This document shows, in pieces, positions 34,333 through 44,200 of a DNA stretch of 64,000 nucleotides. This DNA comes from Sediminibacterium magnilacihabitans (lineage in GTDB: Bacteria > Bacteroidota > Bacteroidia > Chitinophagales > Chitinophagaceae). Location of the stretch: NCBI GenBank assembly GCA_002973575.1, contig PVEQ01000002.1:1-64000 (forward strand). Direction: 5' to 3'. The notes beneath the pieces were generated by a model. The model saw nothing but the letters and a program-made list of their open reading frames with translations. It had not been told where the DNA came from and did no database searches. How positions within the stretch are numbered: the stretch's first letter is position 1; each line of letters begins with the position of its first letter. The position numbers and the translations under genes are program-made.

Positions 34333-35748
34333 TTATCGTAATGACCTGTACAGCTTCAGGTATGCTTCTACTACAGATTCCCAGCTGTGGTCTATTTCCA
34401 TCATCTGCCTGCGCATGGTATCCAAATGCGCCGGGTGTTGGTATACCGACACAGCGCGGCTGATCGAATAGTCGATGTCTTCAATATTCGCATGGTTGAA
34501 GCGGATACCAAACCCACCGGGATCGCCCATATCCGTCACTGTATCCTGCAAACCACCTGTACTTCTCACAATGGGAACGGTTCCATAACGCATGGCATAC
34601 ATCTGGTTGAGTCCGCATGGCTCCACCCTGCTCGGCATCAACAAAAAATCAGCGCCGGCATACATCAGGTGACTCAATGCTTCATCATACCCGATCACCA
34701 CATTGAACACATCGGCATAAGGTTCCTTCATTTGCTGAAACTGCCATTCCACCTGTGTTTCGCCACTGCCCAACACAAGAAAAGAAGCCTGGCCCTGTGT
34801 GTGGTCGATGGCCACACGGATCGCATCGGGTAATACATCGGCCGCTTTTTCGCCCACGAGCCGGCCAATGAAAACAAACAATGGTTTGCTAGGGTCCAAA
34901 CCAAACCGCCTGCACAATAACTCTTTATTCTGCTGCTTGCCTGTCTTTGCAGTGGCAACAGAAAAATGATGATCGAGGTATTTATCCGTTTCAGGATCCC
35001 ATACTTCATTATCGATTCCGTTGAGAATGCCCACACATTTCCCCTTTTCGTATTCGAATAATTTTTCCAGTCCGTTCGAATTCGAGCGCAGCTCATCCAT
35101 ATAACTATGGCTCACGGTGGTTACTTTATCGGCGCACTTGATGCCCGATGCCAATGGATTGATATTACCGTTCCAATCCAGCATGCCCCTTTTCCACAGG
35201 TCCCACCGCGGTATATACTTACTCTGGTCCCACCCCATCCATCCCTGGTATTGGGCATTGTGAATGGTAAGCACGGTGGGGATAGATGCCAGTTTCCGGT
35301 AATCATAGCAATGCTGCATCATGAAGGGCAGCAGACCGGCATGATAGTCGTGGCAGTGCAGCACGCGGGGTTTGTGTTCCCAACTGCTCATCCAGTTCAC
35401 TACAGCGATCTGGAAGGCTGTGAACCGCTCCACATCATCATCATACCCATATATCCGGTGCCGGTCGAGCAGCCCGTTGATGTCTACCAGGTAAAGGTCG
35501 AACCCCAGCTTATTGGTGGTTTCCTTGATAATGGTATAGTCGAAAAACCAGTTTCCCAGGTTGGAACTTCCTTTGAAATCTACCGTCCACTCGTTGTCGT
35601 ATAAGAATTTGGTCCGGTACATGGGCATCACCACTTTGGCTACATGCCCCGCTTTGCATTGGTATTTGGGTAAAGCCCCTACTACATCGCCTAATCCGCC
35701 CGCTTTGGCTACGGGATAACACTCTGCACTGACATGAATGATCTCCAT
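34333..35748 (-). CDS. glgA: Glycogen synthase (ADP-glucose type, GT5)
   Basis: Transfers glucose from ADP-glucose to the growing alpha-1,4-glucan. The 471-residue protein starts IIHVSAECYPVAKAGGLGDVVGALP with the KxGGLGDV ADP-glucose motif. Further on it has VLTIHNAQYQG, TVSHSYMDEL, LNGIDNEVWDPETD, FIGRLVGEKAADVLPDA and the C-terminal LMPSRVEPCGLNQMYAMRYGTVPIVRSTGGL. It is first in the glgA-glgC operon and is divergent from a sugar permease gene. Confidence 0.95.
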   Translation of the reverse strand: MEIIHVSAECYPVAKAGGLGDVVGALPKYQCKAGHVAKVVMPMYRTKFLYDNEWTVDFKGSSNLGNWFFDYTIIKETTNKLGFDLYLVDINGLLDRHRIYGYDDDVERFTAFQIAVVNWMSSWEHKPRVLHCHDYHAGLLPFMMQHCYDYRKLASIPTVLTIHNAQYQGWMGWDQSKYIPRWDLWKRGMLDWNGNINPLASGIKCADKVTTVSHSYMDELRSNSNGLEKLFEYEKGKCVGILNGIDNEVWDPETDKYLDHHFSVATAKTGKQQNKELLCRRFGLDPSKPLFVFIGRLVGEKAADVLPDAIRVAIDHTQGQASFLVLGSGETQVEWQFQQMKEPYADVFNVVIGYDEALSHLMYAGADFLLMPSRVEPCGLNQMYAMRYGTVPIVRSTGGLQDTVTDMGDPGGFGIRFNHANIEDIDYSISRAVSVYQHPAHLDTMRRQMMEIDHSWESVVEAYLKLYRSLR

Positions 35749-35873
35749 GAGACGCTTTTGAAAGATTTGCTCTGAAGTTAGTAACTAAAAGCATTCATCC
35801 AATTCTCGTATTTAAATTTTTCCATCTTATTTTTGATTATTTTGCAGCCCCTGTCTAAAACAGCTTGTCTACC

Positions 35874-37322
35874 ATGAACCAACAAACCAAATGGTCGCAG
35901 TTCGGCACCCTCATTTCTGTTTTCTTTTTCTGGGGATTTGTAGCCGCGAGTAACGACATACTCATTCCGGTATTTAAAAAAGCCTTTAACCTGTCGCAGG
36001 CGCAGAGCATGCTGGTATCTGTGGCTTTTTATGTAGCCTATACCATAGGGTCGCTTATTTATTTTGGCATATCTAAAATGATTAAGCACGACCTGCTGAA
36101 TAAAATGGGTTATAAAAACGGCATTGCCCTTGGACTCCTTATCTCGGCCATTGGTACGCTGCTGTTCTATCCTGCGGCCAACAGTTCTTCTTTTACATTG
36201 ATGATTACCGGGCTGTTTGTAGTAGGATTAGGTTTTTCACTTCAGCAGATCGCTGCCAACCCACTCGCCATTGTGATCGGCGATCCCAAAACTGGTTCAC
36301 AAAGACTAAACATGGCAGGAGGTATCAATAACTTCGGTACCACCATCGGCCCATTACTGGTAAGCTTTGCCATCTTCGGCAGTGTTACCAGCGGTTCCGG
36401 TACCGCCAGCATCGAAAGTGTGAAAGTGCCCTACCTCGTCCTCGGCGCCGCTTTCATCCTGGTGGCGTTGTTCTTTAAGTTTTCATCCATCCCCAATAAA
36501 ATTGACCTGGAAGATGTGGCAGCACACGAGGCCGACAGTGAAAAGCAGGTGATGCACCGGTCTTCGGCCACTCAATACCCGCAACTTTGGCTGGGCATGA
36601 TCGGCATATTCGTATATGTAGGCGTGGAAGTGGCCACCGCCGCCAACCTGCCCGAATACATGCGGCAGCACATGAACATTCCTACAGATAAGATCGCACC
36701 CTTTGTATCGCTCTATTGGGCCAGTCTTATGATGGGTCGCTGGACAGCGTCTGTGGGTGCATTCAGTGTGAGCATGGGAGCTAAAAAAATCCTTAATTTT
36801 CTCATGCCCTACCTGGCATTTGCCGTTTTCCTTGCGGTGAATGCTATTGCCCGGCACGATATCAGTTCCTTTTATGTATACGGCTTTGTGATCATTGCCA
36901 TGATCATAGGTGATATCCTCAGCAAAGGCAATCCCGCACGGATGTTATTGATCTTTGCATCGATGGGCATTACAGCATTAGTGATCGGTATGCTCTCAGA
37001 AGGCAAGACCAGTGTGTTTGCATTCATCAGTGTTGGACTTTTCTGCAGTACACTGTGGCCCTGTATTTTCACCCTGGCCATCGCCGGTCTGGGTAAACAT
37101 ACCAACCAGGGAAGCAGCATGCTCATTATGATGATTATGGGAGGCGGACTGGTGAGTTTACTGCAAGGATGGGTAGCTTCGGATCATATACTGGGCATCC
37201 GGTATAGTTATGTGGTAGGCGTAGCGTGTTTTGCTTACCTTGCGTTTTACGCAATCCGTTCAAAAGCTATTTTGAAAGCACAGGGAATTGATTATGATAT
37301 AAAAACAAGTGGAGCTCATTAA
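35874..37322 (+). CDS. MFS sugar permease (FHS/GlcP-FucP type)
   Basis: Sugar:H+ symporter of 482 residues with about 12 hydrophobic segments. ATG 35874 (MNQQTKWSQFGTL) is preferred to the TTG at 35865. Family marks are FFWGFVAASNDILIPVFKKAFNLSQAQSML, an FHS N-terminus, GFSLQQIAANPLAIVIGDPKTGSQRLN, and EVATAANLPEYM in the second half. The downstream ROK kinase begins 11 bases later, so import and phosphorylation of glucose or a related hexose are probably linked. Confidence 0.9.
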   Translation: MNQQTKWSQFGTLISVFFFWGFVAASNDILIPVFKKAFNLSQAQSMLVSVAFYVAYTIGSLIYFGISKMIKHDLLNKMGYKNGIALGLLISAIGTLLFYPAANSSSFTLMITGLFVVGLGFSLQQIAANPLAIVIGDPKTGSQRLNMAGGINNFGTTIGPLLVSFAIFGSVTSGSGTASIESVKVPYLVLGAAFILVALFFKFSSIPNKIDLEDVAAHEADSEKQVMHRSSATQYPQLWLGMIGIFVYVGVEVATAANLPEYMRQHMNIPTDKIAPFVSLYWASLMMGRWTASVGAFSVSMGAKKILNFLMPYLAFAVFLAVNAIARHDISSFYVYGFVIIAMIIGDILSKGNPARMLLIFASMGITALVIGMLSEGKTSVFAFISVGLFCSTLWPCIFTLAIAGLGKHTNQGSSMLIMMIMGGGLVSLLQGWVASDHILGIRYSYVVGVACFAYLAFYAIRSKAILKAQGIDYDIKTSGAH

Positions 37323-37333
37323 AAAAATTGTAC

Positions 37334-38302
37334 ATGGTGAAGAAAACGCAGGGTGTAGAGCCTTTGGCTATTGGAATTGATATCGGTGGCACCAACACCA
37401 AATTCGGAATTGTAGATGAAGTAGGTAATATACTTTTCTCGAACGATATGTCTACCCGGGTTCACAAAGATGTGAACAGTTTCATTGACGAGTTATACAA
37501 CAACCTGCATCCCTTCATTGAGCAGGCCGGCGGCATAGGCCGCATCAAAGGGATCGGCGTAGGCGCCCCCAACGGTAATTATTACACCGGCACCATTGAA
37601 TACGCACCAAACCTGCCCTGGAAAGGCATTATACCATTGGGTAAGCTGATCGAAGACAAGTTCAAAATACCCGCGATCATCACCAATGATGCCAATGCAG
37701 CTGCACTGGGTGAAATGATGTATGGTGCGGCACAGGGCATGAAGGACTTTATCATGATCACACTGGGCACCGGTGTGGGCAGCGGTATCGTAGCCAATGG
37801 CCACCTTATATACGGGCATGATGGTTTTGCCGGTGAACTCGGACATACCATCATCATACCGGATGGCCGCCTGCACGAAGGCACCGGTAAAAAAGGATCC
37901 CTGGAAAGTTATGCATCTGCAACAGGCGTACGCCTCACCGCGTTGGAATTCCTGGAGAAAAGCCCCAAACCCAGCCTGCTTCGCGCCCTACCGCAAGACA
38001 GCATTGACTCCAAAGCAGTACACGATGCCGCCATGGAAGGCGATGAACTGGCCAAAGAGATATTTGAATATACCGGTAAGATATTGGGCATCGCCCTGGC
38101 GAACTTTGTCATGTTCTCCAGTCCGGAAGCCATTATTCTTTTCGGAGGCCTTACCAAAGCTGGTGATATGATACTGAAACCTACACGCGAAAGCATGGAA
38201 AACACCCTCATACAGGTGTTCCAGAATAAAGTGCGGATTTTGGTGAGTCACCTTAAATCGGCAGATGCTGCTATACTAGGGGCGTCGGCGTTGGTGTGGT
38301 AA
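37334..38302 (+). CDS. ROK family sugar kinase (probable glucokinase)
   Basis: I use ATG 37334 ([16 protein letters not shown]) over the TTG at 37328. The 322-residue product has the ATP-binding [40 protein letters not shown] with the catalytic Asp, and the second phosphate motif [12 protein letters not shown]. After [13 protein letters not shown] the usual ROK zinc motif CxCGxxGCLE reads [11 protein letters not shown], so the zinc-binding Cys residues are missing, as in some Bacteroidota glucokinases. It is paired with the sugar permease. Its 3' end overlaps lipA by 32 bases. Confidence 0.9.
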   Translation: MVKKTQGVEPLAIGIDIGGTNTKFGIVDEVGNILFSNDMSTRVHKDVNSFIDELYNNLHPFIEQAGGIGRIKGIGVGAPNGNYYTGTIEYAPNLPWKGIIPLGKLIEDKFKIPAIITNDANAAALGEMMYGAAQGMKDFIMITLGTGVGSGIVANGHLIYGHDGFAGELGHTIIIPDGRLHEGTGKKGSLESYASATGVRLTALEFLEKSPKPSLLRALPQDSIDSKAVHDAAMEGDELAKEIFEYTGKILGIALANFVMFSSPEAIILFGGLTKAGDMILKPTRESMENTLIQVFQNKVRILVSHLKSADAAILGASALVW

Positions 38303-39221
38303 GTTTTTCCTGCATCCATTTTTCTTTTCCCCATCCGGGTATGACGTGTTTTTCACTATGGTAAGAGGAACGCACCAGCGGACCACTCTCCACATAATCA
38401 AAACCGAGCTCATATCCTATTTCACGCAGTTCAGCAAACTCATCGGGATGCACGAAACGCTGAACAGCTAAATGTTTTTTGCTAGGTTGCAGGTATTGCC
38501 CCAGGGTAAGTACATCGCAACCAACTGTAAGCAGGTCTTCCATACTTTGGATCACTTCTTCTTTGGTCTCTCCCAGCCCCAGCATGATACCTGTTTTAGT
38601 ACGCATGCCTCCTTCTTTCAACATACGCAACACATCGAGACTGCGACGGTATTTAGCCTGTATGCGTACCTGCCTGGTTAAACGCTCTACTGTTTCCATA
38701 TTATGACTCACCACTTCAGGCGCAGCATCGATGATGCGTTGCACCTGTTCTGCATTGCCCCTGAAATCGGGGATCAACGTTTCAAGCGTGGTACCGGGGT
38801 TGAGGGCCTTGACCGCTTTGATGGTATTGTACCATATAATGGATCCGCCGTCTTTGAGCTCGTCGCGGTCTACACTCGTGATCACGGCATGCTTTACCGT
38901 CATCAGGTGAATGGCTTCCGCTACACGCTGCGGCTCATCCCAATCCACCGGTTCGGGCCTGCCGGTGGCTACGGCACAAAAACCACAACTGCGGGTACAG
39001 ATATTACCCAGTATCATGAAAGTGGCAGTGCCTTCGCTCCAGCATTCGCCCATATTCGGACAATTGCCGCTTTCACAAATGGTATGTAATTTATGGGTAT
39101 CCACCAGTCCGCGTACGTGCTTATAACTGGCGCCAATAGGCAGCTTTACGCGAAGCCAATTGGGTTTTTGAAGTTTATGATCGCTGGTATCAACTTTGGG
39201 AACTACGGGTAACTCTTGCAT
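38271..39221 (-). CDS. lipA: Lipoyl synthase
   Basis: Radical SAM enzyme inserting two sulfurs into octanoyl chains on lipoyl domains. The 316-residue protein has both iron-sulfur motifs: the auxiliary cluster [13 protein letters not shown] and the radical [13 protein letters not shown]. It also has [43 protein letters not shown] and the closing [12 protein letters not shown]. It supports pyruvate dehydrogenase, whose E1 beta gene is at 60.2 kb. The gene is convergent with the ROK kinase and overlaps it by 32 bases. Confidence 0.96.
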   Translation of the reverse strand: MQELPVVPKVDTSDHKLQKPNWLRVKLPIGASYKHVRGLVDTHKLHTICESGNCPNMGECWSEGTATFMILGNICTRSCGFCAVATGRPEPVDWDEPQRVAEAIHLMTVKHAVITSVDRDELKDGGSIIWYNTIKAVKALNPGTTLETLIPDFRGNAEQVQRIIDAAPEVVSHNMETVERLTRQVRIQAKYRRSLDVLRMLKEGGMRTKTGIMLGLGETKEEVIQSMEDLLTVGCDVLTLGQYLQPSKKHLAVQRFVHPDEFAELREIGYELGFDYVESGPLVRSSYHSEKHVIPGWGKEKWMQEKLTTPTPTPLV

Positions 39222-39257
39222 GGAACGCCTCTTAATCTGGTTCTATGCAAAAATAAG

Positions 39258-40088
39258 TCACTTTCGCTTACCAAAAGTGAGGGCTATATAAGCGTTGAAA
39301 AAGAAGCTTTTATCGGGCACTTGCACCAGGATAGGCATTTTCTGGGAATAATATTCCGCGTTCAGTCCCACTTCAATGGCCGAAAGCAATTCATTGTACC
39401 TGCCATAATCGAAGCGCAATGCAGTACGCAGGTGCGCTCCGGGCACTACCTGCACTTCACCCCATCCCTTGAAAAACCCGCCGCTGCCGGTAATGATCGT
39501 AGGATCGAGGAACAGGCTATCGTTACTGCCATTGTATTTGATGCTCTGCGCTTTGTTGCCGTCGTACTTATTCAGTATGTTGAGATAATAAGGTTTAAGT
39601 AATCCGGCAGTAATACCGCCGCCATAAATGGCCGACACAGCCACACCATTTTTATTACCCTTGCCGCCGATCAGTTTCTGCTGACCGAAGCCCAGTTTGA
39701 AATTATAAAAGTTATTGCGCTTACCATACACATAATTGGAGATGATGGTGAAGCCCGATCCATTGTTGTTGAAAGCAGCGCTTTTATCTTCTTTGGGATG
39801 TTTGTGTTCGCCAAACTCCATCCACCAAATATTAGTAGTAGTGATGGTCTTGTATTTACCATGCTCATAAAAAATACCCCATCCATCGGTGTTGAATTTG
39901 AAGCCATAAGCATTCTGTTTCTGGTAGATGAGCGCCCCTTCTTCTTCCTGCTTGATTAATTGATTGATTCTTTCTTTTTTCTCAGCTTTTTTTTGCGCCT
40001 TTTCAGCGGTCTCTTTCGAAAGCTGCTTTTGTTGCGCCGATACGATCATGGAACCCAGTATGAACGGAATAAAAATTAGCTTCTTCAC
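39258..40088 (-). CDS. Exported hypothetical protein, probable outer-membrane beta-barrel
   Basis: I place the start at GTG 40088, which opens on the signal peptide VKKLIFIPFILGSMIVSAQQ; an ATG at 40142 would prefix a polar stretch and overlap the divergent OsmC gene. The mature part of about 257 residues starts with a Lys-rich coiled segment (AQKKAEKKERINQLIKQEEE). Alternating hydrophobic/polar strands follow (YGFKFNTDGWGIFYEHGKY, IISNYVYGKRNNFYNFKLGF), and it ends in NAYIALTFGKRK, as in small outer-membrane barrels. No family is recognised. Confidence 0.7.
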   Translation of the reverse strand: MKKLIFIPFILGSMIVSAQQKQLSKETAEKAQKKAEKKERINQLIKQEEEGALIYQKQNAYGFKFNTDGWGIFYEHGKYKTITTTNIWWMEFGEHKHPKEDKSAAFNNNGSGFTIISNYVYGKRNNFYNFKLGFGQQKLIGGKGNKNGVAVSAIYGGGITAGLLKPYYLNILNKYDGNKAQSIKYNGSNDSLFLDPTIITGSGGFFKGWGEVQVVPGAHLRTALRFDYGRYNELLSAIEVGLNAEYYSQKMPILVQVPDKSFFFNAYIALTFGKRK

Positions 40089-40132
40089 ATCGTTTGGTTT
40101 GATAGCTGTAAATTTATGGCAAATTTGATGCA

Positions 40133-40537
40133 ATGACTTCACAAATTATTTATAAAGGTGATTTGCGTACCACTGCTACGCACCTGCAAAGCGGAACTGT
40201 TATAGAAACCGATGCGCCTACCGATAACCAGGGGAAGGGAGAACGTTTCTCTCCTACCGACCTTGTAGCGACAGCTTTAGGCACCTGTATGATTACTACC
40301 ATGGCCATCAAGGCAAGAACGATGAATATTGAGTTGGATGGGGCCCGTGTGGATGTAACCAAAATAATGGTAAGCGACCCTCGTCGCGTTGGCAAGATCG
40401 TAGCACACATGTATATGCCTGCCGGCTTGCATGTAGATGAAAAAACAAAAGCGATCCTCGAGAGAACGGCGCGCACCTGTCCTGTTGAAAGAAGCCTGCA
40501 TCCTGATGTAGCGCTCGATATCGCTTTCTACTGGTAA
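40133..40537 (+). CDS. OsmC family protein
   Basis: Protein of 134 residues of the OsmC/Ohr fold, thiol-dependent peroxide reductases. The first conserved block is FSPTDLVATALGTCMITTMAIKA, with the peroxidatic Cys in GTC. The second Cys is in ERTARTCPVERSLHPDV, near the C-terminus. This is closer to the YhfA-like/OsmC branch than the Ohr branch. It is divergent from the exported protein, with starts 44 bases apart. Its stop lies 3 bases from the DUF2851 gene stop, facing it. Confidence 0.9.
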   Translation: MTSQIIYKGDLRTTATHLQSGTVIETDAPTDNQGKGERFSPTDLVATALGTCMITTMAIKARTMNIELDGARVDVTKIMVSDPRRVGKIVAHMYMPAGLHVDEKTKAILERTARTCPVERSLHPDVALDIAFYW

Positions 40538-40540
40538 CCT

Positions 40541-41815
40541 TTAACCGGCATTGAGTATTTTATTGCCCACCGCGCATACCAGGCACCTTTTCTTTGCGCA
40601 GTAATGATTACTGAGTTCCGTCATCGCCTGTGAATCCAGCGCTGAGTGGATGGTTATACCCATGGCCTGCCATTCCCTGGTAATCCTGTTCTGCTCAGCC
40701 GGCAATTCCAGTAACCAGGAAAGCAGGTCGGCTTTTTGATGCACAGCGTTATGATAACTCGCATGGGCAAATAAAAGCGGGATCACCGTGTTGATGATGA
40801 GGTTATCGGCCATATACCGGCCAAGGTATTTGGGTTGCGATTTACTTTCTTCTTTGAAGTGGTAATGCGTGTTCCAGTAATCATCTGCTGCGATATCTGC
40901 AAATACAGTTGACAAGGAAGCAACAGACCGTGCTTCGCAGAACAATGAGTAGAATGAAGGGCAGCGATGGAACAATGCTGCTAATTGCGACAGCCGTATC
41001 GTGGGAAACGATGCAGGTCGCATACGCAGAAAAGCCGCCGGCAAAGCGGATGGTACCAACTTGTATTTATTCCTGTAGAATGCATATTCCCTTTGCAGCA
41101 AAAGTCCATACGCATCCCTGCCTGCATGGCCCAGCAGGTTAGCCTGCCCCATTAAAAGCGCTTCCAGTTGCGTTCTGCGATTGCGATGACGCGCCAGCAA
41201 TCGCACTGGCAATGCAGTTGCCACCTGTTCAAACAATATGCGGTTTACTTTACCTCCGAAATTGCCGGCAATAGAACGCCAGCAGACTTCTTCCCAATCG
41301 CCATTGCATTGCTGCAATGTTTCGAGTACCTGCATGGCTTTCTGTTCCAGTCTTTCAGCAGCCAGCCGTTCTTTCCATGCATACCATGCCAGTGGGGTGA
41401 GTGCAGGTAAAAAAGAAGCACAGGAAACAGGCATGGGATTATCCATGATGCATCGATAACGCTGCAACAGAGAAGCAGCGATCCTATCTTTCAGTTCGAG
41501 CGTAGGTATCCTGTTCCCGTAACCATCGAACAATAATTCATCTTCTTCCCATACTACATGCAGGATGATCTTTTGATAATATGGGTCATCATAATGCCGG
41601 TGCCTGTTCCAGTCAGACGCAAGCAGGTGCAGTTCTACAGCGCCCACCCAGGTAGTATTCCCGATATGTATCCATGCTTCCGAGAAATCGGGCCCCTGGT
41701 GCAGGTTCAGCATACCACAACGCTCTATCACCACCCTTTCTCCCTGCGTGGTAAACAACTCCTTCACATTGAAATACTGGAACTGCCAGATGAATTGCAA
41801 CAACCGCTCGTTCAT
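40541..41815 (-). CDS. DUF2851 family protein
   Basis: Protein of 424 residues. The N-terminal block (NERLLQFIWQFQYFNVKELFTTQGERVVI) and GMLNLHQGPDFSEAWIHIG, then WVGAVELHLLASDWNRHRH, YDPYYQKIILHVVWEED-like DDPYYQKIILHVVWEED, are the DUF2851 signature of Bacteroidota. The C-terminus has a Cys cluster, CAKKRCLVCAVGN, which may bind a metal. The first block looks like a nuclease-type fold, but the function is not established. It lies upstream of the maf-ubiA-kdsC group in reverse order (next downstream of maf on the same strand). Confidence 0.85.
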   Translation of the reverse strand: MNERLLQFIWQFQYFNVKELFTTQGERVVIERCGMLNLHQGPDFSEAWIHIGNTTWVGAVELHLLASDWNRHRHYDDPYYQKIILHVVWEEDELLFDGYGNRIPTLELKDRIAASLLQRYRCIMDNPMPVSCASFLPALTPLAWYAWKERLAAERLEQKAMQVLETLQQCNGDWEEVCWRSIAGNFGGKVNRILFEQVATALPVRLLARHRNRRTQLEALLMGQANLLGHAGRDAYGLLLQREYAFYRNKYKLVPSALPAAFLRMRPASFPTIRLSQLAALFHRCPSFYSLFCEARSVASLSTVFADIAADDYWNTHYHFKEESKSQPKYLGRYMADNLIINTVIPLLFAHASYHNAVHQKADLLSWLLELPAEQNRITREWQAMGITIHSALDSQAMTELSNHYCAKKRCLVCAVGNKILNAG

Positions 41816-41844
41816 ACCTGTTCATTAAACAGGCAAAATAGAAG

Positions 41845-42450
41845 TTAATGGCTTGCGGAAAATACGTGATTTGACAACTCTCTCACCACCCTGCTCACCG
41901 GCAACCCCATTACATTATAGAAGTCGCCTTCCACACGTTGTATCCCCACCACACCAATCCATTCCTGGATGGCATAAGCGCCGGCCTTATCGTAGGGTTG
42001 GTATTTGTCTACATAGAAGATGATCTGATCAGGACTCAGGTGATGAAAATGGACTTCAGTAACATCTGAGAAAGATATTTCACCTTCACTATGCAGGATC
42101 ACTACGCCGGTGATCACCCGGTGTGTGTTACCGGAGAGCGATTGAAGGATGCGGATCGCTTCATCGCGGTCAGAGGGTTTACCAATCACCTGCCCATCCA
42201 ATACCACAATGGTATCGGCCGCCAGGATGGTACTTCCTGCATATTCACCATGATAAGCTTCCTGCACGTACTGCTTTACTGCTTCTGCCTTGCCCCTGGC
42301 AATATGTATGGGCACTTCGGTTACCGGCATTCCTTCGGGGAAACTTTCATCGGTAGATTGCACGATCACTTCAAATGGAATCTCGGCCCATTCCAACAGC
42401 ATTTTTCTGCGTGGAGATTGTGAAGCCAGTATGATAGGAGTCTTCGTCAT
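41845..42450 (-). CDS. maf: Maf-family nucleoside triphosphate pyrophosphatase
   Basis: Protein of 201 residues. Maf proteins hydrolyse non-canonical or modified NTPs such as dTTP/UTP and m5-derivatives. It has the signature ILASQSPRRKMLLEW near the start, then TDESFPEGMPV, ILAADTIVVLDGQVIGKPSDRDEA with the catalytic Asp, and GAYAIQEWIGVVGIQRVEGDFYNVMGLP. Its start overlaps the prenyltransferase stop by 4 bases, so the genes are translationally coupled. Confidence 0.94.
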   Translation of the reverse strand: MTKTPIILASQSPRRKMLLEWAEIPFEVIVQSTDESFPEGMPVTEVPIHIARGKAEAVKQYVQEAYHGEYAGSTILAADTIVVLDGQVIGKPSDRDEAIRILQSLSGNTHRVITGVVILHSEGEISFSDVTEVHFHHLSPDQIIFYVDKYQPYDKAGAYAIQEWIGVVGIQRVEGDFYNVMGLPVSRVVRELSNHVFSASH

Positions 42451-43385
42451 AAATAAAATCCAAAAAACACCATCGACAATATACCCGTCATCATCACCAG
42501 TTTTACGATGGTACTGAGTGTATGAAAATCTTTGGCTGAATTGGCTTTGAATAATTTAAGCAATATCCATACCAGTGGGGCAATGATCAATACGATACAA
42601 TACAGCACACTGAGCCACCAGCCGAACGGGAGAACATAAAACTGGAGAACCAGCAACGAAGCAATGAGTACGATCAGCCAAACTGCGGCATACACTTTAC
42701 TGGCATTGATACCCCATACAATGGGCATGGTGCGGCACCCGTAACGCCTGTCACCCTCCACATCTTCCATATCCTTGATCACTTCCCTGACCAGCGATAT
42801 GATGAAAGCAAATGCGGCATAAACAATGGTAAGCCTGAAAAAACGCACTTCATTTGTTTTGACGGCGAGTATATGATTCAGTTGTAAAGGTTGCTTGGAC
42901 AGGAAAAGGATCATGATCACCCATGCCGTCAATAAGGAAATAAGGATATTGCCTATGAGCAACTGTTTTTTGAAATTGGTGGAATAAAACCACAACAATA
43001 TAATGCTCGCCAGGTTGGCCAGTACCAGGTGCCAGTAGTTGTTCAGCGGAAGCGCTGCAAAACTGAAGAAAAGCCCCAGCAGGCTCAGGAACATGTGCCA
43101 GAAAATCACCCATCGCCGGTTGATGATCACATTCACCACCACTTTACCGGGCTTGTTTACCTGATCAATATTCAGGTCGAAATAATCGTTGATGATGTAA
43201 CCTGCAGCCGCTATCATTACGGAAGCAATGACCAGAAAAATGAATTGGCGGGTATCGTCCGGCTGGCTGGCTTCTCCTATATAGATACGTTTGTAAATGC
43301 AGTATTCGAACAGCATTTGGGTAAGCACGATGAACACCAGGTTCGGCCATCGCACCAGTCTGAAAAAAGCAGTAATGAGTTTCAA
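42447..43385 (-). CDS. UbiA-family prenyltransferase
   Basis: Integral membrane enzyme with about 8-9 segments. I favour TTG 43385, which gives MKLITAFFRLVRWPNLVFIV, a typical family start. GTG 43454 and ATG 43445 in the same frame would overlap the upstream phosphatase gene. The first Asp-rich motif is NDYFDLNIDQVNKPGK and the second is DVEGDRRYGCRTMP, both needed for Mg-prenyl-diphosphate binding. Its nearest relatives are annotated as geranylgeranylglycerol-phosphate geranylgeranyltransferase-like. The acceptor is not known; quinone or lipid synthesis are options. Coupled to maf. Confidence 0.85.
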   Translation of the reverse strand: MKLITAFFRLVRWPNLVFIVLTQMLFEYCIYKRIYIGEASQPDDTRQFIFLVIASVMIAAAGYIINDYFDLNIDQVNKPGKVVVNVIINRRWVIFWHMFLSLLGLFFSFAALPLNNYWHLVLANLASIILLWFYSTNFKKQLLIGNILISLLTAWVIMILFLSKQPLQLNHILAVKTNEVRFFRLTIVYAAFAFIISLVREVIKDMEDVEGDRRYGCRTMPIVWGINASKVYAAVWLIVLIASLLVLQFYVLPFGWWLSVLYCIVLIIAPLVWILLKLFKANSAKDFHTLSTIVKLVMMTGILSMVFFGFYL

Positions 43386-43416
43386 ATTGGGTATGTATGC
43401 TATGCAAGATAATGAA

Positions 43417-43932
43417 CTATTGGGCCCTGATGCTGAAGTCTTCATTCCAGTCACCCCGCAGCCTCATCACTTTCTCAATCACATCCCGCACGCAGCCTTC
43501 GCCTCCTTTGAGCCGGGATACATACAATGATTTCTTCCTGATCTCCTGTGCAGCATCGGCAGGGCAGCAAGGCAGGCCTGCCAGGTCCATGGCTTTTATA
43601 TCGGGGATATCATCTCCCATATACAACAATTGGGTGCTGTTAATATTGTGATTATGCATGAATGCCTTTAGCACCTCCACTTTGTTTTCCACTTTCATCC
43701 ATACATGCTCTACACCCAGTTTATTCAGGCGCTCGTTTACTTCATCGGAATTTCCTCCGGAAATAACCGCCACTTTATATCCCTTCTTCACAGCCAGTTG
43801 CAATGCATAACCATCTTTGATATTCATTCGTCGCGCCATCACACCGCCGGGCAATACCAGCAGGCTGCCGTCGGTAAGTACACCGTCTACATCAAAGACA
43901 AAAGCAGTAATGGGTTTGAAGCGTTCCAGCAT
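43417..43932 (-). CDS. KdsC-like HAD phosphatase (KDO-8-phosphate phosphatase)
   Basis: Protein of 171 residues from the C0 HAD subfamily, which lacks a cap and works as a tetramer. It has the nucleophile motif FVFDVDGVLTDGSLLV (DxD), the second-motif AVISGGNSDEVNERLNKLGV, and the metal-binding LLYMGDDIPDIKAMDLAGL. KdsC dephosphorylates KDO-8-P in lipopolysaccharide synthesis. Some homologues act on other sugar phosphates, so the exact substrate is inferred. It lies 21 bases downstream of iscX on the same strand. Confidence 0.88.
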   Translation of the reverse strand: MLERFKPITAFVFDVDGVLTDGSLLVLPGGVMARRMNIKDGYALQLAVKKGYKVAVISGGNSDEVNERLNKLGVEHVWMKVENKVEVLKAFMHNHNINSTQLLYMGDDIPDIKAMDLAGLPCCPADAAQEIRKKSLYVSRLKGGEGCVRDVIEKVMRLRGDWNEDFSIRAQ

Positions 43933-43953
43933 GCAAAAAAATTGAAGTATCTG

Positions 43954-44193
43954 TTATTTCTGGTTATCGCGCCATTCATAAACCCAGGCGCTCTGTATCA
44001 TTTCCAGGTGCCCTTCGGTGCTCTGTTCACGGGTTCCTTCGAAACCGGGCAGTTCCAGTATCCACTCCAGCAGCTCGGTGAAACGGATGCGATATATTTT
44101 CGCCTCGGTGAAATCATCGCCGAACTTTTCATACAGCTTCATGGCAATGTCTTCATGATCATTCCAGTGGATCGGCGGTTCAAAATGACTCAT
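43954..44193 (-). CDS. iscX: Fe-S assembly protein IscX
   Basis: Acidic protein of 79 residues. The family's hallmark is a start such as PIHWNDHEDIAMKLYEKFGDD followed by VRFTEL-like IYRIRFTELLEWILELPGFEG, and IQSAWVYEW at the end. IscX binds iron and the cysteine desulfurase IscS and tunes cluster assembly. A ferredoxin gene lies upstream on the same strand, separated by a 99-base palindrome-rich gap, which fits Fe-S metabolism. Confidence 0.92.
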   Translation of the reverse strand: MSHFEPPIHWNDHEDIAMKLYEKFGDDFTEAKIYRIRFTELLEWILELPGFEGTREQSTEGHLEMIQSAWVYEWRDNQK

Positions 44194-44200
44194 AACTTTT

